In this document: positions 8,968 through 17,113 of the stretch, one piece after another
Layout: each line of letters starts with the position of its first letter
Numbering within the stretch: position 1 is the first letter of the stretch
Assembly (NCBI GenBank): GCA_023400055.1
Contig: JAEXFN010000045.1
Location: 62,001 to 126,000 of the forward strand
Length of the DNA: 64,000 bases
Reading direction: 5' to 3'
DNA from: Bacillota bacterium
GTDB taxonomy: Bacteria; Bacillota; UBA4882; UBA8346
Made by a program: the position numbers and the translations under genes
The notes under the pieces: model-generated
Databases searched by the model: none
What the model was told of the DNA's origin: nothing
The model's input: the letters and a program-made list of their open reading frames with translations, nothing else

Positions 8968-9864
8968 CTAAGCCCGTTCTCGGCGGGACATTCGGAAATA
9001 GACGATGGTGATCAAGATGGAGATGATCATGAGCAGCACGGCTTGGGCCGATGCGGTCGCCCATTCCAGCTTGACGAAACTGGAGCGGTAGATGAAAATG
9101 CCCAAGGTTTCAGTGGCATTTCCCGGTCCCCCGCCGGTCAACGCGTATGGCAGATCGAACACTTGCAGCGCTTGCAAGGTCCGCAGCAGAACTGCCACCA
9201 AAATGGTCGGTTTCAACAAAGGCAGCGTAATATCAAGGAACCCTTTCAGCTTGCCGGCTCCGTCAATGGAAGCTGCCTCATACAGGTCATCCGGGATGCT
9301 TTGCAGTCCGGCCAGGATCAATAGTCCCATAAAAGACGATACTTTCCAAACCGCCAAGGCCATCAGCGCAAATGAAGCCAGTTGGGGATCACCCAGCCAC
9401 ACTGTTTTTCCGTCGGTCAGTCCGAAACGGCAAAGCAGATCGTTGAACACCCCGTAAGAGTCGTTAGCCATCCAGCGCCAGGCCATTGCGGCGATAACCG
9501 GCGGCATCGCCCAAGGCAGCAGCAAGGACGCCCTGGCCAATCCCTGGCCCTTAAAGGTTTTATTGGCAAGTACCGCTAAGACCAAACCGAACAACGTCTG
9601 GAAGAAGACTGTGACCACGACGAAGACGACAGTGACCCAAAGACTTTCCCAAAAATACTGGTCTTTCAGAGTCGTCGCGAAATTATCCAACGTATATCCG
9701 GAGCCCAGGCTGAGCTCGGCATGGCTCTGAAAAGCCATTACCAAGGTTTGAATGACCGGAAATATCGCAAATACCGCCAAGAAGAGCAGACAAGGACTGA
9801 TCAGAATCCAGCCGAGCCGGATCTCACGTCGGTGATAGTCGTGGGTAGGACCGACTTGCCTCAT
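8968..9864 (-). CDS. Sugar ABC transporter permease, MalF/CUT1 type (importer 1)
   Basis: A 298-residue protein if translated from ATG 9864, which has GAGG eight bases upstream; the GTG at 9873 would add three residues and lacks a well-placed RBS. Six membrane spans are predicted. The EAA loop reads YEAASIDGAGKLKGFLDITL. The protein pairs with the MalG-type permease to form the channel of a binding-protein-dependent importer. A GC-rich hairpin separates it from the upstream binding-protein gene, and this probably lowers its expression relative to the binding protein. Confidence 0.94.
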   Translation of the reverse strand: MRQVGPTHDYHRREIRLGWILISPCLLFLAVFAIFPVIQTLVMAFQSHAELSLGSGYTLDNFATTLKDQYFWESLWVTVVFVVVTVFFQTLFGLVLAVLANKTFKGQGLARASLLLPWAMPPVIAAMAWRWMANDSYGVFNDLLCRFGLTDGKTVWLGDPQLASFALMALAVWKVSSFMGLLILAGLQSIPDDLYEAASIDGAGKLKGFLDITLPLLKPTILVAVLLRTLQALQVFDLPYALTGGGPGNATETLGIFIYRSSFVKLEWATASAQAVLLMIISILITIVYFRMSRRERA

Positions 9865-9881
9865 ATTCCACACCTCGATGA

Positions 9882-9911
9882 GACGGGAGCAGAGCGACCC
9901 CCGCTCCCGTC
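9882..9911 (-). promoter_or_regulatory. Intercistronic hairpin between binding-protein and permease genes
   Basis: GACGGGAGC (9882-9890) pairs perfectly with GCTCCCGTC (9903-9911), leaving a 12-nt loop. It sits in the 54-bp gap between the binding-protein stop and the permease start. There is no U-tract, so an mRNA-stabilising or partial-attenuation element that keeps the binding protein in excess is more likely than full termination. Two other importers in this window carry a similar hairpin at the same junction. Confidence 0.6.
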
Positions 9912-9918
9912 GGATAAA

Positions 9919-11178
9919 TTACTTTTTGGCGACGATATCCCGGACGCGTTGGCCAATGGTCTTCATCGCCTCATCCGGAGTTTTCAGCTTGGCCAATGCC
10001 GCATTGACCTCTTGCTGAATCACATCCGATATCTTGACATACAGCGGATGCAACGGACGGGGATGACCGGCCGTGAGCCCGGCGTGGAAAGAGCTGAACC
10101 AGGGATTTTGGGCCAGGACTGCCGGATCTTGATATACGGCGTCGCGGGTCGGCAGGGTCGACTCATTCAGCGCCATGTCTTTCTGCGATTCGAAGTTGGT
10201 CAAAAATTGCACCAGTTTCCAGGCTTGTTCTTTCTGCTTCGAAAAACGACTGATCGCCAGATTCCATCCGCCGAGCGTGGATGCGCTTTTATAGCCGGCG
10301 GCATGCGGAATCGGAACGACGCCAATTTTCCCCTTGACTACCGACGGATCCGCCTGCAAACTGGCCCAGGCAAAGGTCCAGTTGCGCATGAAGACGGCCC
10401 GGCCCTGCAGGAATGCAATGCGCGAATCATCGGGAATCTGGGTGTTGACGGATTGCGGCGCCACTTTATATTTGTATATCAAATCGTACATCAGCTGCAA
10501 AGCGGCTTGCCCTTTCTCGTTATCCACGATCACTTTGCCTTTCTTGTCCAATACGTCGCCGCCCATGCCCCAGAGGTACTCCAAGTAATTGCAGGTTACA
10601 CCCTCGATTCGCGCGCCTTGGAATAAAAACCCGGACAGATTGGGATCCTTCTCTTTCTCGACCACGTTTTGAGCTACGCTAATCAGCTCATCCCAAGTTT
10701 GCGGCGGTTTGTAACCATACTTATCCAACAGATCTTTCCGGTAATACAGCAAACCGCCATCGGTAAAGAAGGGAACGCCATAGATCTTGCCGTTCACCCG
10801 GTTAGCATTGACGGTCCCCTCAAGAAACTCTTTTTGCATATTGCGAGTAAAGTATCGGTCCAAGGGTTCGAGCCAACCGGAGGTTGCGAATGTACCCGGC
10901 CAGATAATATCCATATACAAAACATCCAGGCTGGAATCGCGAGCCATGAATAATGGAACTAACCGGTCATACTGTTGGCTGGAGACAGCCGGCAAGACGA
11001 GCAGGTTGACTTTGATGTTGGGATTGGCTTTTTCGAATACTTGAACCAGACGGGCCACGGTTTTCTGTTGAGCGCTACCCACGGACAAGGTGAGCGAGGT
11101 CAGCTTGTCAGCGGCCAGAGCCCAAGAGGTAATCAGAATGACGAATAGAAGTACTAACGGCAATACTTTGAATCGCAT
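9919..11178 (-). CDS. Extracellular solute-binding protein, family 1 (importer 1)
   Basis: The 419-residue protein has an N-terminal signal peptide ending in ALA-AD, a signal peptidase I type site with no lipobox Cys. The mature part shows typical family-1 features: FEKANPNIKVNL near residue 48, NGKIYGVPFF near 130 and WDELISVAQ near 165. Its closest relatives by eye are trehalose/maltose-type binding proteins. ATG 11178 follows GGGAGGG. It is the first gene of the minus-strand catabolic operon and should deliver the glycoside to the downstream permease pair. Proteins of this family also bind sulfoquinovosyl glycerol, but no residue-level claim can be made. Confidence 0.93.
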   Translation of the reverse strand: MRFKVLPLVLLFVILITSWALAADKLTSLTLSVGSAQQKTVARLVQVFEKANPNIKVNLLVLPAVSSQQYDRLVPLFMARDSSLDVLYMDIIWPGTFATSGWLEPLDRYFTRNMQKEFLEGTVNANRVNGKIYGVPFFTDGGLLYYRKDLLDKYGYKPPQTWDELISVAQNVVEKEKDPNLSGFLFQGARIEGVTCNYLEYLWGMGGDVLDKKGKVIVDNEKGQAALQLMYDLIYKYKVAPQSVNTQIPDDSRIAFLQGRAVFMRNWTFAWASLQADPSVVKGKIGVVPIPHAAGYKSASTLGGWNLAISRFSKQKEQAWKLVQFLTNFESQKDMALNESTLPTRDAVYQDPAVLAQNPWFSSFHAGLTAGHPRPLHPLYVKISDVIQQEVNAALAKLKTPDEAMKTIGQRVRDIVAKK

Positions 11179-11262
11179 CTTTCAACTTCCCTCCCTTTTG
11201 TTTTGACCCTCGGAACAACCGAATCAACCGCGCTATCACCTCCATTAACAATTATTTTACCG

Positions 11263-11284
11263 TTTCTTTTTACCTAAAAAGAAA
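11263..11284. promoter_or_regulatory. A/T-rich inverted repeat upstream of operon 1, possible operator
   Basis: TTTCTTTTT (11263-11271) and AAAAAGAAA (11276-11284) form a 9-bp inverted repeat with a 4-bp centre. It lies about 85 bp upstream of the binding-protein start, inside the A/T-rich leader of the operon. It could be the site for the ROK repressor or simply part of an A/T-rich promoter. No clear -35/-10 pair could be fixed. The rest of 11179-11565 shows no open reading frame or recognised RNA. Confidence 0.3.
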
Positions 11285-11565
11285 AAGTAATTTATAAGAA
11301 AGTCCTCATTCGATTCGCGCCGTCTCCTCTTTTATAAAGCGTATTTAAATTTGGTAGATTAATTACGGGTTCAAGCCAGCGGTTAACTTCTCGCTTAGGA
11401 ACGGGGATTTTATACTCTTTAAACAAGGAAAACAAGGAATTTTTCACAATACTATTTCTTATTCTGTAAAAAGTAAAATATTCCTTCTTTGCTAAAAAAT
11501 TTTTTTATCTCGGACTCAACTTTCGCAGTTCGAATTTGGAGATTAAGTTGACAAAAGAGCCCATT

Positions 11566-11766
11566 CAGTGACTGAATGAACTTTCTCAGTAACTAAACAG
11601 ACTCTTTCAATAACTAAGTGGGCTCTCTCAGTAACTAAACGATCTCTCTCAGTAACAAAATGGGCTTTTTCAGTAACAAAATAAGTTCTTTCAGTAACTA
11701 AACGAGCTCTTTCAATAACTAAATGAGCTCATTCAGTAACTAAACGAGCTCTCTCAGTAACTAAAA
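11566..11766. repeat. Tandem 21-bp repeat array A (about 9.5 units)
   Basis: CAGTAACT-type blocks start at 11566, 11587, 11608, 11629, 11650, 11671, 11692, 11713, 11734 and 11755, which is exactly every 21 bp without an indel. Each unit begins CAGTAACTAAA or CAATAACTAAA, and several then carry the palindrome GAGCTC. The first unit forms a near-perfect dyad, CATTCAGT-G-ACTGAATG. Two of three forward frames hit TAA in each unit, so it is not coding. It lies between the start of operon 1 and the 3' end of the M29 gene. The same consensus reappears at 61578 and 62355. Confidence 0.93.
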
Positions 11767-11840
11767 GAAGGAAGCTGGTTTTAGACTGTTTGTCGATGTA
11801 TCTTTCTATTTTACTTTTAATGCTTATGGATCAATCGTTC

Positions 11841-12785
11841 TCATCCAATCAGGAACATTCCATGCTTGATTATCATCTGATCATCGATGTAGAGATCCGG
11901 CGCCAGAATAATCCCATCCATATGACAGTCCGCCTTGATCGTACCCCCGAACGAGGTATTGGTCCCAAAGGCGATGTGAACCGAACCGAAGACTTTCTCG
12001 TCTTCCAAAATGGTGCCACTGATCCGTGCTTTGTGATTCGTCCCGATGCCAAGCTCTCCAAGGCTGGAGTTCCTTTCATTGGCGAAAAGCACTCCGAGCT
12101 TCTCGGCGCCTCTCCCCTGCAACTCGACCAAGCGACCGTTGACAATCTTAACGAAGAGTGGCTCCGCCAATTTCCCTATCCCCACCATGCTGCCGTCGAT
12201 GATCATTTCCCCATTGGCTGTGCCTTCTACGGGTGCGATATAGGCCTCCCCGGAAGGCAGATTGCCGGATGTCCCGGGCTGTTGATAGACGCCTGTGCTG
12301 GGGATCCCCTTGCGCTGCGAAATACTCATGGTAAGGGTATAACCATCCTTAACGATCTTCGCGGTTTCGCCCCGCGTCAACAATTCGGTGATTTTTAAAG
12401 TCAATTTCTCTACCTGGCGGTAATCAGCGGTTATCGGACCTTCTGAAAACATATCCGCCGTAATTCCGGGCATCGTGGCCACCCTCGCCCCTTTTTGGAC
12501 CGCGTTGATTCGGGCATTGGTGTGGGTCAGGGAAGCCGTCGTGGGACAAATAACCACATTCGCTTCTGCCATGGCCTTGGCAACCGGTGCCGGGGGTTCG
12601 GCCCCATGAACTTCTCCCGGTTCGGTAATGATTAACACCGCTTCAGCCTTCATCTGTTGAGCGACCCGATAAAGGGCATAACCCATTTCATACTTGATAT
12701 CGTCAGTGACGATCAGGACGCTCTCCCCGGGTTTCACGGCCAGACAGTCATTTAATACGATTTTACTTCCTTTTTCCAAATCCAT
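11841..12785 (-). CDS. M29-like aminopeptidase (leucyl aminopeptidase family)
   Basis: A 314-residue protein from ATG 12785, which has GGAG six bases upstream; an in-frame ATG at 12797 is less well served. The N-terminus CLAVKPGESVLIVTDD and the C-terminal metal region are typical of M29-like aminopeptidases. The latter has GTNHKARISG, EDEKVFGSVHIAFG and, further on, an ADCHMDG segment with plausible Glu, His and Asp ligands. No signal peptide is seen, so it is cytoplasmic. It is the last gene of the run amidohydrolase-amidohydrolase-DUF1177-AroM-M29. It may trim peptides brought in by the Opp system upstream. Confidence 0.82.
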   Translation of the reverse strand: MDLEKGSKIVLNDCLAVKPGESVLIVTDDIKYEMGYALYRVAQQMKAEAVLIITEPGEVHGAEPPAPVAKAMAEANVVICPTTASLTHTNARINAVQKGARVATMPGITADMFSEGPITADYRQVEKLTLKITELLTRGETAKIVKDGYTLTMSISQRKGIPSTGVYQQPGTSGNLPSGEAYIAPVEGTANGEMIIDGSMVGIGKLAEPLFVKIVNGRLVELQGRGAEKLGVLFANERNSSLGELGIGTNHKARISGTILEDEKVFGSVHIAFGTNTSFGGTIKADCHMDGIILAPDLYIDDQMIIKHGMFLIG

Positions 12786-12799
12786 CCTGTGCTCCATTT

Positions 12800-13474
12800 T
12801 TACCCCAACATTTCTCCGATAATCCTAGCGATGAAAGTCCTCGGAAGGATAACAGGCTTTTGCGTGATTTCACTGACTAATTTCTTCATAGCCCCGGTAT
12901 AACCGATGCAATCCATGACAATTAGATCCAGATCTTTATCCTTAAGAGAATTAGCGGCACGAACTACCTCCCGGAGATCTCCATATGGCGAACCGGCGAC
13001 TGCTTCAACCACGGGCACGCTTTCGGCCCAAATCGCTTTGGATTGGGCGAGCTGCTCCCGGTCCGGATTGATCACTCCGATCCTCCCGCGCGAGGCCAGC
13101 TTTGACACCACTGCATGCAGGAGTGGCTGGGGATAAATGAGTGGTTTCGTTGCTTGAAATTGGCAGGGAAATTTTCCGGTGCAGATCAATACGATCAATT
13201 CCACCCGCTCAGCTTCCAATCGTGTGATGCAACTTTGAATTCGTGGAAGGATATGGGCTTCTCCCATCTTCACTGAACTGCCGTCATTGAGTCTTGAAAC
13301 CAAAATCAGATCGCCCGATCGCGGATTCAATTCCCCGATTTGGGCCGCGGTCAATCCGTCCAAGGCTCCGGCTTGCAAGACATCAATATCCGGCCCCAAG
13401 ATGGCTTCCATCTCTGGTACCACGTCGTCGCGGGGGGACTGTCCGATGGTTACAACTCCTACTTTAGGATTCAT
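12800..13474 (-). CDS. AroM family protein
   Basis: A 224-residue protein from ATG 13474, chosen for its GGAG RBS eight bases upstream; longer reading exists to 13513. The N-terminus MNPKVGVVTIGQSPRDDVVPEM and the later NPDREQ and MDCIGYT motifs match the AroM family. The biochemical role of this family is not established, despite the name from the E. coli aroL-aroM region. It lies 14 bp upstream of the M29 gene and downstream of the DUF1177 gene. AroM, DUF1177 and peptide importers occur together in other bacteria, which suggests a joint catabolic role. Confidence 0.85.
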   Translation of the reverse strand: MNPKVGVVTIGQSPRDDVVPEMEAILGPDIDVLQAGALDGLTAAQIGELNPRSGDLILVSRLNDGSSVKMGEAHILPRIQSCITRLEAERVELIVLICTGKFPCQFQATKPLIYPQPLLHAVVSKLASRGRIGVINPDREQLAQSKAIWAESVPVVEAVAGSPYGDLREVVRAANSLKDKDLDLIVMDCIGYTGAMKKLVSEITQKPVILPRTFIARIIGEMLG

Positions 13475-13603
13475 GTGTTCATCTCCAGTATCATTTCCTC
13501 TATGCAACCACATTGATCCTCAGTGGCTATGATTTGCGAAAATAACGAACGCTTCACCGTTTTTTACAAAGCATGGAATTCAAACAATGTCGTTGCCTAT
13601 GGA

Positions 13604-14536
13604 TCACTTTCCCAGTGTTTGAAGGTGGTTCATCGGCCCATATTTGGCAATGATTCTTTGAAATTCTTCACAATCGTAAAATTGACATTTCCCTTCCCCA
13701 TAAGCTTTGGCTGCCTCCAGTACAAACCGTGCCGCCGCTTCCATATCGCTGAAGTGACTGGCGCCGGTGGCGCATCCGGGTACGGGTACCTCAGTGGTGA
13801 TCGCCACTCCGACTACCGAAGCTTTGGTGGCCGTCGCCGGTTGCATGATGCTGTTAAGATGGTAAAGATCATTGCCATAGGGCGTGATATCCTGGGTCGA
13901 TATGGCGAATACATGAGGCAGCCTTCCCGTCGCATATTGCATGATTTCCAAAAGATCTTCGCTTACTTTCAGGATATACCCTTCTTTGACTGTCGGAGAG
14001 ATGGCGAAACCCCTGGTATTGATGATCCGGTTTCCTTTGGTCGTATCGATGGACAGGATATCGTCAAGTTCTCCGTTGACTTCTTCGCGATTGACTACCG
14101 CCATATCGACGGGAGAGCCCATAAAAGGCACTGGTTCATGGGGTTGAGTGGGTGCGTCGGGACAGATATGGGTGCAGATCACCACATCTCCCCGGAGGTA
14201 ATCGCCTTTTTGCTGCATATCCAGGAGTTTCAAAGCTACAGTGAGTGCAACCAAGGCACCATCGCCGTCCGAGACCATGCCGATCTTGGCCGGCCGGGCG
14301 CCTAACCCCCCCAACCTTCCCAAAATTCCGAGGGTCGGCGCGGTCATTCCTTTCACTTTGCCCTTCGCTCCCGGGATCCGTATTTTTATAAAATCGGTAC
14401 TGCCGGAATTTCCAGTGATTTTTTTTACAGTGACATCCCGCGCCCCGCAAGACTCAAAAAAATTCTTGAGGCTAATTCCGTCAGCGTCGGGCCGATCGAT
14501 GAGTTCATAGATCTCCATCATCTGTTTTAATAGCAT
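13604..14536 (-). CDS. DUF1177 family protein
   Basis: The 310-residue protein matches the DUF1177 family. Recognisable stretches are PTLGILGRLGGLGARPAKIG, VSDGDGALVALTVALKLL, CTHICPDAPTQPHEPVPFMG, IDTTKGNRIINTRGFAISPT and ATATKASVVGVAITTEVPVP. The Asp/His-rich motifs suggest a metallo-hydrolase-like site, but no activity is established. ATG 14536 follows GGGAG at 10 nt. It sits between the amidohydrolase and AroM genes in one transcription unit, 37 bp from the former. Its function is unknown; association with peptide uptake is the only contextual clue. Confidence 0.85.
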   Translation of the reverse strand: MLLKQMMEIYELIDRPDADGISLKNFFESCGARDVTVKKITGNSGSTDFIKIRIPGAKGKVKGMTAPTLGILGRLGGLGARPAKIGMVSDGDGALVALTVALKLLDMQQKGDYLRGDVVICTHICPDAPTQPHEPVPFMGSPVDMAVVNREEVNGELDDILSIDTTKGNRIINTRGFAISPTVKEGYILKVSEDLLEIMQYATGRLPHVFAISTQDITPYGNDLYHLNSIMQPATATKASVVGVAITTEVPVPGCATGASHFSDMEAAARFVLEAAKAYGEGKCQFYDCEEFQRIIAKYGPMNHLQTLGK

Positions 14537-14572
14537 GATTAAGCCACTCCCTAGATAGTTTGTAGGTTCAAC

Positions 14573-15724
14573 TTATAAAGCTTCGTAGACGAGATCGCCA
14601 TTAATGAAGGTCATTAAAACCTTGGTCCTGATCTTCAAAGGCTCGCCATCCAGCACGATTAGATCGGCGTCTTTTCCCTCCCGGATGCTACCCACCCGGG
14701 CATCGATTCCCAGCGCTTTGGCAGGATTGATCGTAATCGCTTTCAAAGCCTCATAATATTCCATTCCTTCTTTAACAGCAATCCCGGCGCAAGCAGGTAA
14801 GAAGTGAGCCGGAACATCCGGATGGTCGGTAATTAAACAGATCAGGGCTCCCGCTCTCAAAAAGATCAGCGGAGCTTTGGGGTCCCGCTCAACCAATTCC
14901 GGGCTTGAATTATCGATCCAGTATGGGCCGAGCATTACCGGAATGTTGCGCGAAACGATCTGTTCAGCGATTAAGTGACCTTCCGTACAGTAATCCAATA
15001 TAATGCGCAGTCCGAACTCTTCCGCGATTTCAATCGCAGTCAATATATCCTGCAAGCGGTGGGCGGCGATCCTTAACGGCGCTTCCAAAGCAAAAACCGA
15101 CTTTAAAGCTTCATGCTTCATATTAAATTTAGAGAAGTCAACAGTTCTATCCTTCAAAGTTTGATCACGATAAATGCGAGCCTCTTGCAATGTTTTGCGC
15201 AATAAATATGCCTCGGCCATTCTGGACATGGGCATGGCAATTGTATCGAAATTGGCTCGTTTCGGGGAATCGCCCAAGTTGACACTGAAAGCCGCCCCAT
15301 CTTTCAGCAGCATTTGTCGGGGATTTCCCCCCGACATCTTTAAAATACAGGTTTGTCCGCCGATCACGTTCGCCTTGCCCGGACTTATCGCCGCAGTTGT
15401 CACACCGACCTGCAATGCTTCCTGAAAACTTCGATCCCGGATATTGACGCCATCGATCGCCCTGAGCTGAGGAGTGACGGGGTCCGTCACCTCATTCAAG
15501 TCATTGCCCTCAAAGGCCATCCCATTCTCCACCAGTCCCAGGTGGGAGTGTCCATCAATCAAACCGGGCATGACCAGATTATTTTTAACGTCAATGATTC
15601 TCGCGCCACTTTCCGCGATCTCGGCGTCAATTGCGGCGATTTTGCCGTCTTTGATTAAAATGTCGCCGGATTGAATCGGCTGATTTTCCATGGTGCAGAT
15701 CCGACAATTTTTCAGAAGGAGCAA
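14573..15724 (-). CDS. Amidohydrolase family protein (imidazolonepropionase-like), paralogue 1
   Basis: About 383 residues from TTG 15724, which has GGAGG ten bases upstream and overlaps the end of the preceding amidohydrolase gene; another start within 15715-15748 is possible. The metal motif GLIDGHSHLG, the later DYCTEGHLI and the Asp region CLITDHPDVP mark a metal-dependent amidohydrolase. The C-terminal KALGIDARVGSIREGKDADLIV is the usual beta-sandwich return. It is clearly paralogous to its upstream neighbour. The substrate is unknown; cyclic amide or dipeptide hydrolysis fits the peptide importer nearby. Confidence 0.85.
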   Translation of the reverse strand: MLLLKNCRICTMENQPIQSGDILIKDGKIAAIDAEIAESGARIIDVKNNLVMPGLIDGHSHLGLVENGMAFEGNDLNEVTDPVTPQLRAIDGVNIRDRSFQEALQVGVTTAAISPGKANVIGGQTCILKMSGGNPRQMLLKDGAAFSVNLGDSPKRANFDTIAMPMSRMAEAYLLRKTLQEARIYRDQTLKDRTVDFSKFNMKHEALKSVFALEAPLRIAAHRLQDILTAIEIAEEFGLRIILDYCTEGHLIAEQIVSRNIPVMLGPYWIDNSSPELVERDPKAPLIFLRAGALICLITDHPDVPAHFLPACAGIAVKEGMEYYEALKAITINPAKALGIDARVGSIREGKDADLIVLDGEPLKIRTKVLMTFINGDLVYEAL

Positions 15725-16893
15725 TGAGCACTCCCCTCCTCTCCACAACTGACGGCATTTCGATAGACAATCTTGCCGTTGATCAAAGTCATCCTGACCG
15801 TGGTTAAGGTTTCGAGAGGATCACCGTCGAAGATCGCAATGTCCGCATCTTTGCCCGGTTCAATGCTACCGACCCGATGATCGATCCCCAGAGCTCTGGC
15901 AGGATTAATCGTCAAAGCGCGCAACGCTTCAGCGTCATCCAGCCCGTTTTTCCGAAGGTATCCCGCGGAAATTGTGAGATATTTGCAATTTTCAAATGGA
16001 TGATCCGAGATGATCGAGACCAGCATTCCCGCCTCGGCCAGGATTGCCGCGTTTTTCAGAGTCGCGTTCCTGGTCTCGATTTTGGTCCTGAAAATGCCGC
16101 TCGGACCGATCATGACCGGTATCCTCCGTCCCTTCAGGAAATCTACAATCAAGTGGCCTTCGGTACAATGTTCAAGGGTTAACCGCAATCCGAATTCCTC
16201 GGCGATACTGACCGCAGTCATGATGTCATCCGCTCGGTGAGCATGGACCTTTAACGGTATTTCACCTTTGAAGACTGGTATGAAAGCTTCCAGGTCCAGA
16301 TCGTCAGCGGCCGGCAGATTCCGCTTTTTTTGTTGAAAATACAATTGGGCCCGGTGTAAGGCTTCTCTCACCAACGCCGCTGTGGCCATTCTGGAACTGG
16401 GCGATAATTTTTGTTGAGCATAAACCCGTTTGGGATTTTCACCAAAAGCCATCTTCAAGGCGGCGGGAGACTTGACCAACATCTCTGCTCTGGTCTTTCC
16501 GTATGTTTTAATGATGGCGCATTGTCCTCCGATGACATTGCCGCTCCCCGGTGCAATCATGGCCGTAGTGATACCGGAGCGATAAGCATCGTAAAAGGCC
16601 CTATCCCGCGGGTTCAAAGCATCGATGATTCGCAGGCCCGGTGTCGCGGGGGTGACGCATTCATTGGCGTCGTTGCCATTATGATCCAGAGTCCAGGTTC
16701 CGATGTGACTATGCGCGTCAATCAGGCCCGGCAGTACCAGCGCGCCCTCCAAATCATACGATTCACCCATTCCGAAACCAAACTCAATCGCCGAACTTAC
16801 CGCTTTTATCTTCGCGCCCTCTATCAAGATATCTCCGGACTCGAAACATCCGGTATACACATTAAAGATCTGACCTTTTTTTAATAAGATCAT
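15712..16893 (-). CDS. Amidohydrolase family protein, paralogue 2
   Basis: A 393-residue protein from ATG 16893 (RBS GAGAGAGG, 8 nt). The in-frame sequence upstream to 16992 has no good start signal. Motifs are GLIDAHSHIGTW (HxH metal pair), EHCTEGHLIVDF, ISDHPFENC and GSIEPGKDADIAIFDG. It resembles imidazolonepropionase-related proteins of M38 type, with no signal peptide. It is the first gene of the minus-strand run ending with the M29 gene and is divergent from the M20 gene. The two amidohydrolases probably arose by tandem duplication and may act on related amides or form a mixed complex. Confidence 0.87.
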   Translation of the reverse strand: MILLKKGQIFNVYTGCFESGDILIEGAKIKAVSSAIEFGFGMGESYDLEGALVLPGLIDAHSHIGTWTLDHNGNDANECVTPATPGLRIIDALNPRDRAFYDAYRSGITTAMIAPGSGNVIGGQCAIIKTYGKTRAEMLVKSPAALKMAFGENPKRVYAQQKLSPSSRMATAALVREALHRAQLYFQQKKRNLPAADDLDLEAFIPVFKGEIPLKVHAHRADDIMTAVSIAEEFGLRLTLEHCTEGHLIVDFLKGRRIPVMIGPSGIFRTKIETRNATLKNAAILAEAGMLVSIISDHPFENCKYLTISAGYLRKNGLDDAEALRALTINPARALGIDHRVGSIEPGKDADIAIFDGDPLETLTTVRMTLINGKIVYRNAVSCGEEGSAHCSF

Positions 16894-17001
16894 CTCGGAT
16901 ACCTCTCTCCAAAGTTGCTGGCAAAGATCGAGCTTTACCAAAACGCTCCGCGCCCGTAAAATTTTTTTAATTATAAACCCGCCATCAGGCAAAGTAAATT
17001 A

Positions 17002-17044
17002 TGACAATCTGTCAAAATCGGGGCCGATCTTTTGGCATTATAAT
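17002..17044. promoter_or_regulatory. Divergent control region: TGACA-ATC-TGTCA palindrome and TATAAT box
   Basis: The 220-bp gap between the divergent amidohydrolase and M20 genes contains the dyad TGACA (17002-17006), ATC, TGTCA (17010-17014). An exact TATAAT lies on the plus strand at 17039-17044, about 70 bp before the M20 start. No good -35 lies 17 bp upstream of it; an activator-dependent promoter is possible. The PucR-family regulator of this cluster is the obvious candidate to bind here. That link is inference. Confidence 0.4.
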
Positions 17045-17113
17045 AAAGGAAATTGAAATTGACTGCTCGAAAGGCTTAATATTTCTATTTGATCAAGTTA
17101 CGGAGGTAATCTC

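Noticed and set aside
13523..14305. A plus-strand frame of 260 residues opposite the DUF1177 gene
   Set aside because: The minus strand holds a clear DUF1177 protein with RBS; the opposite frame has no recognisable features.
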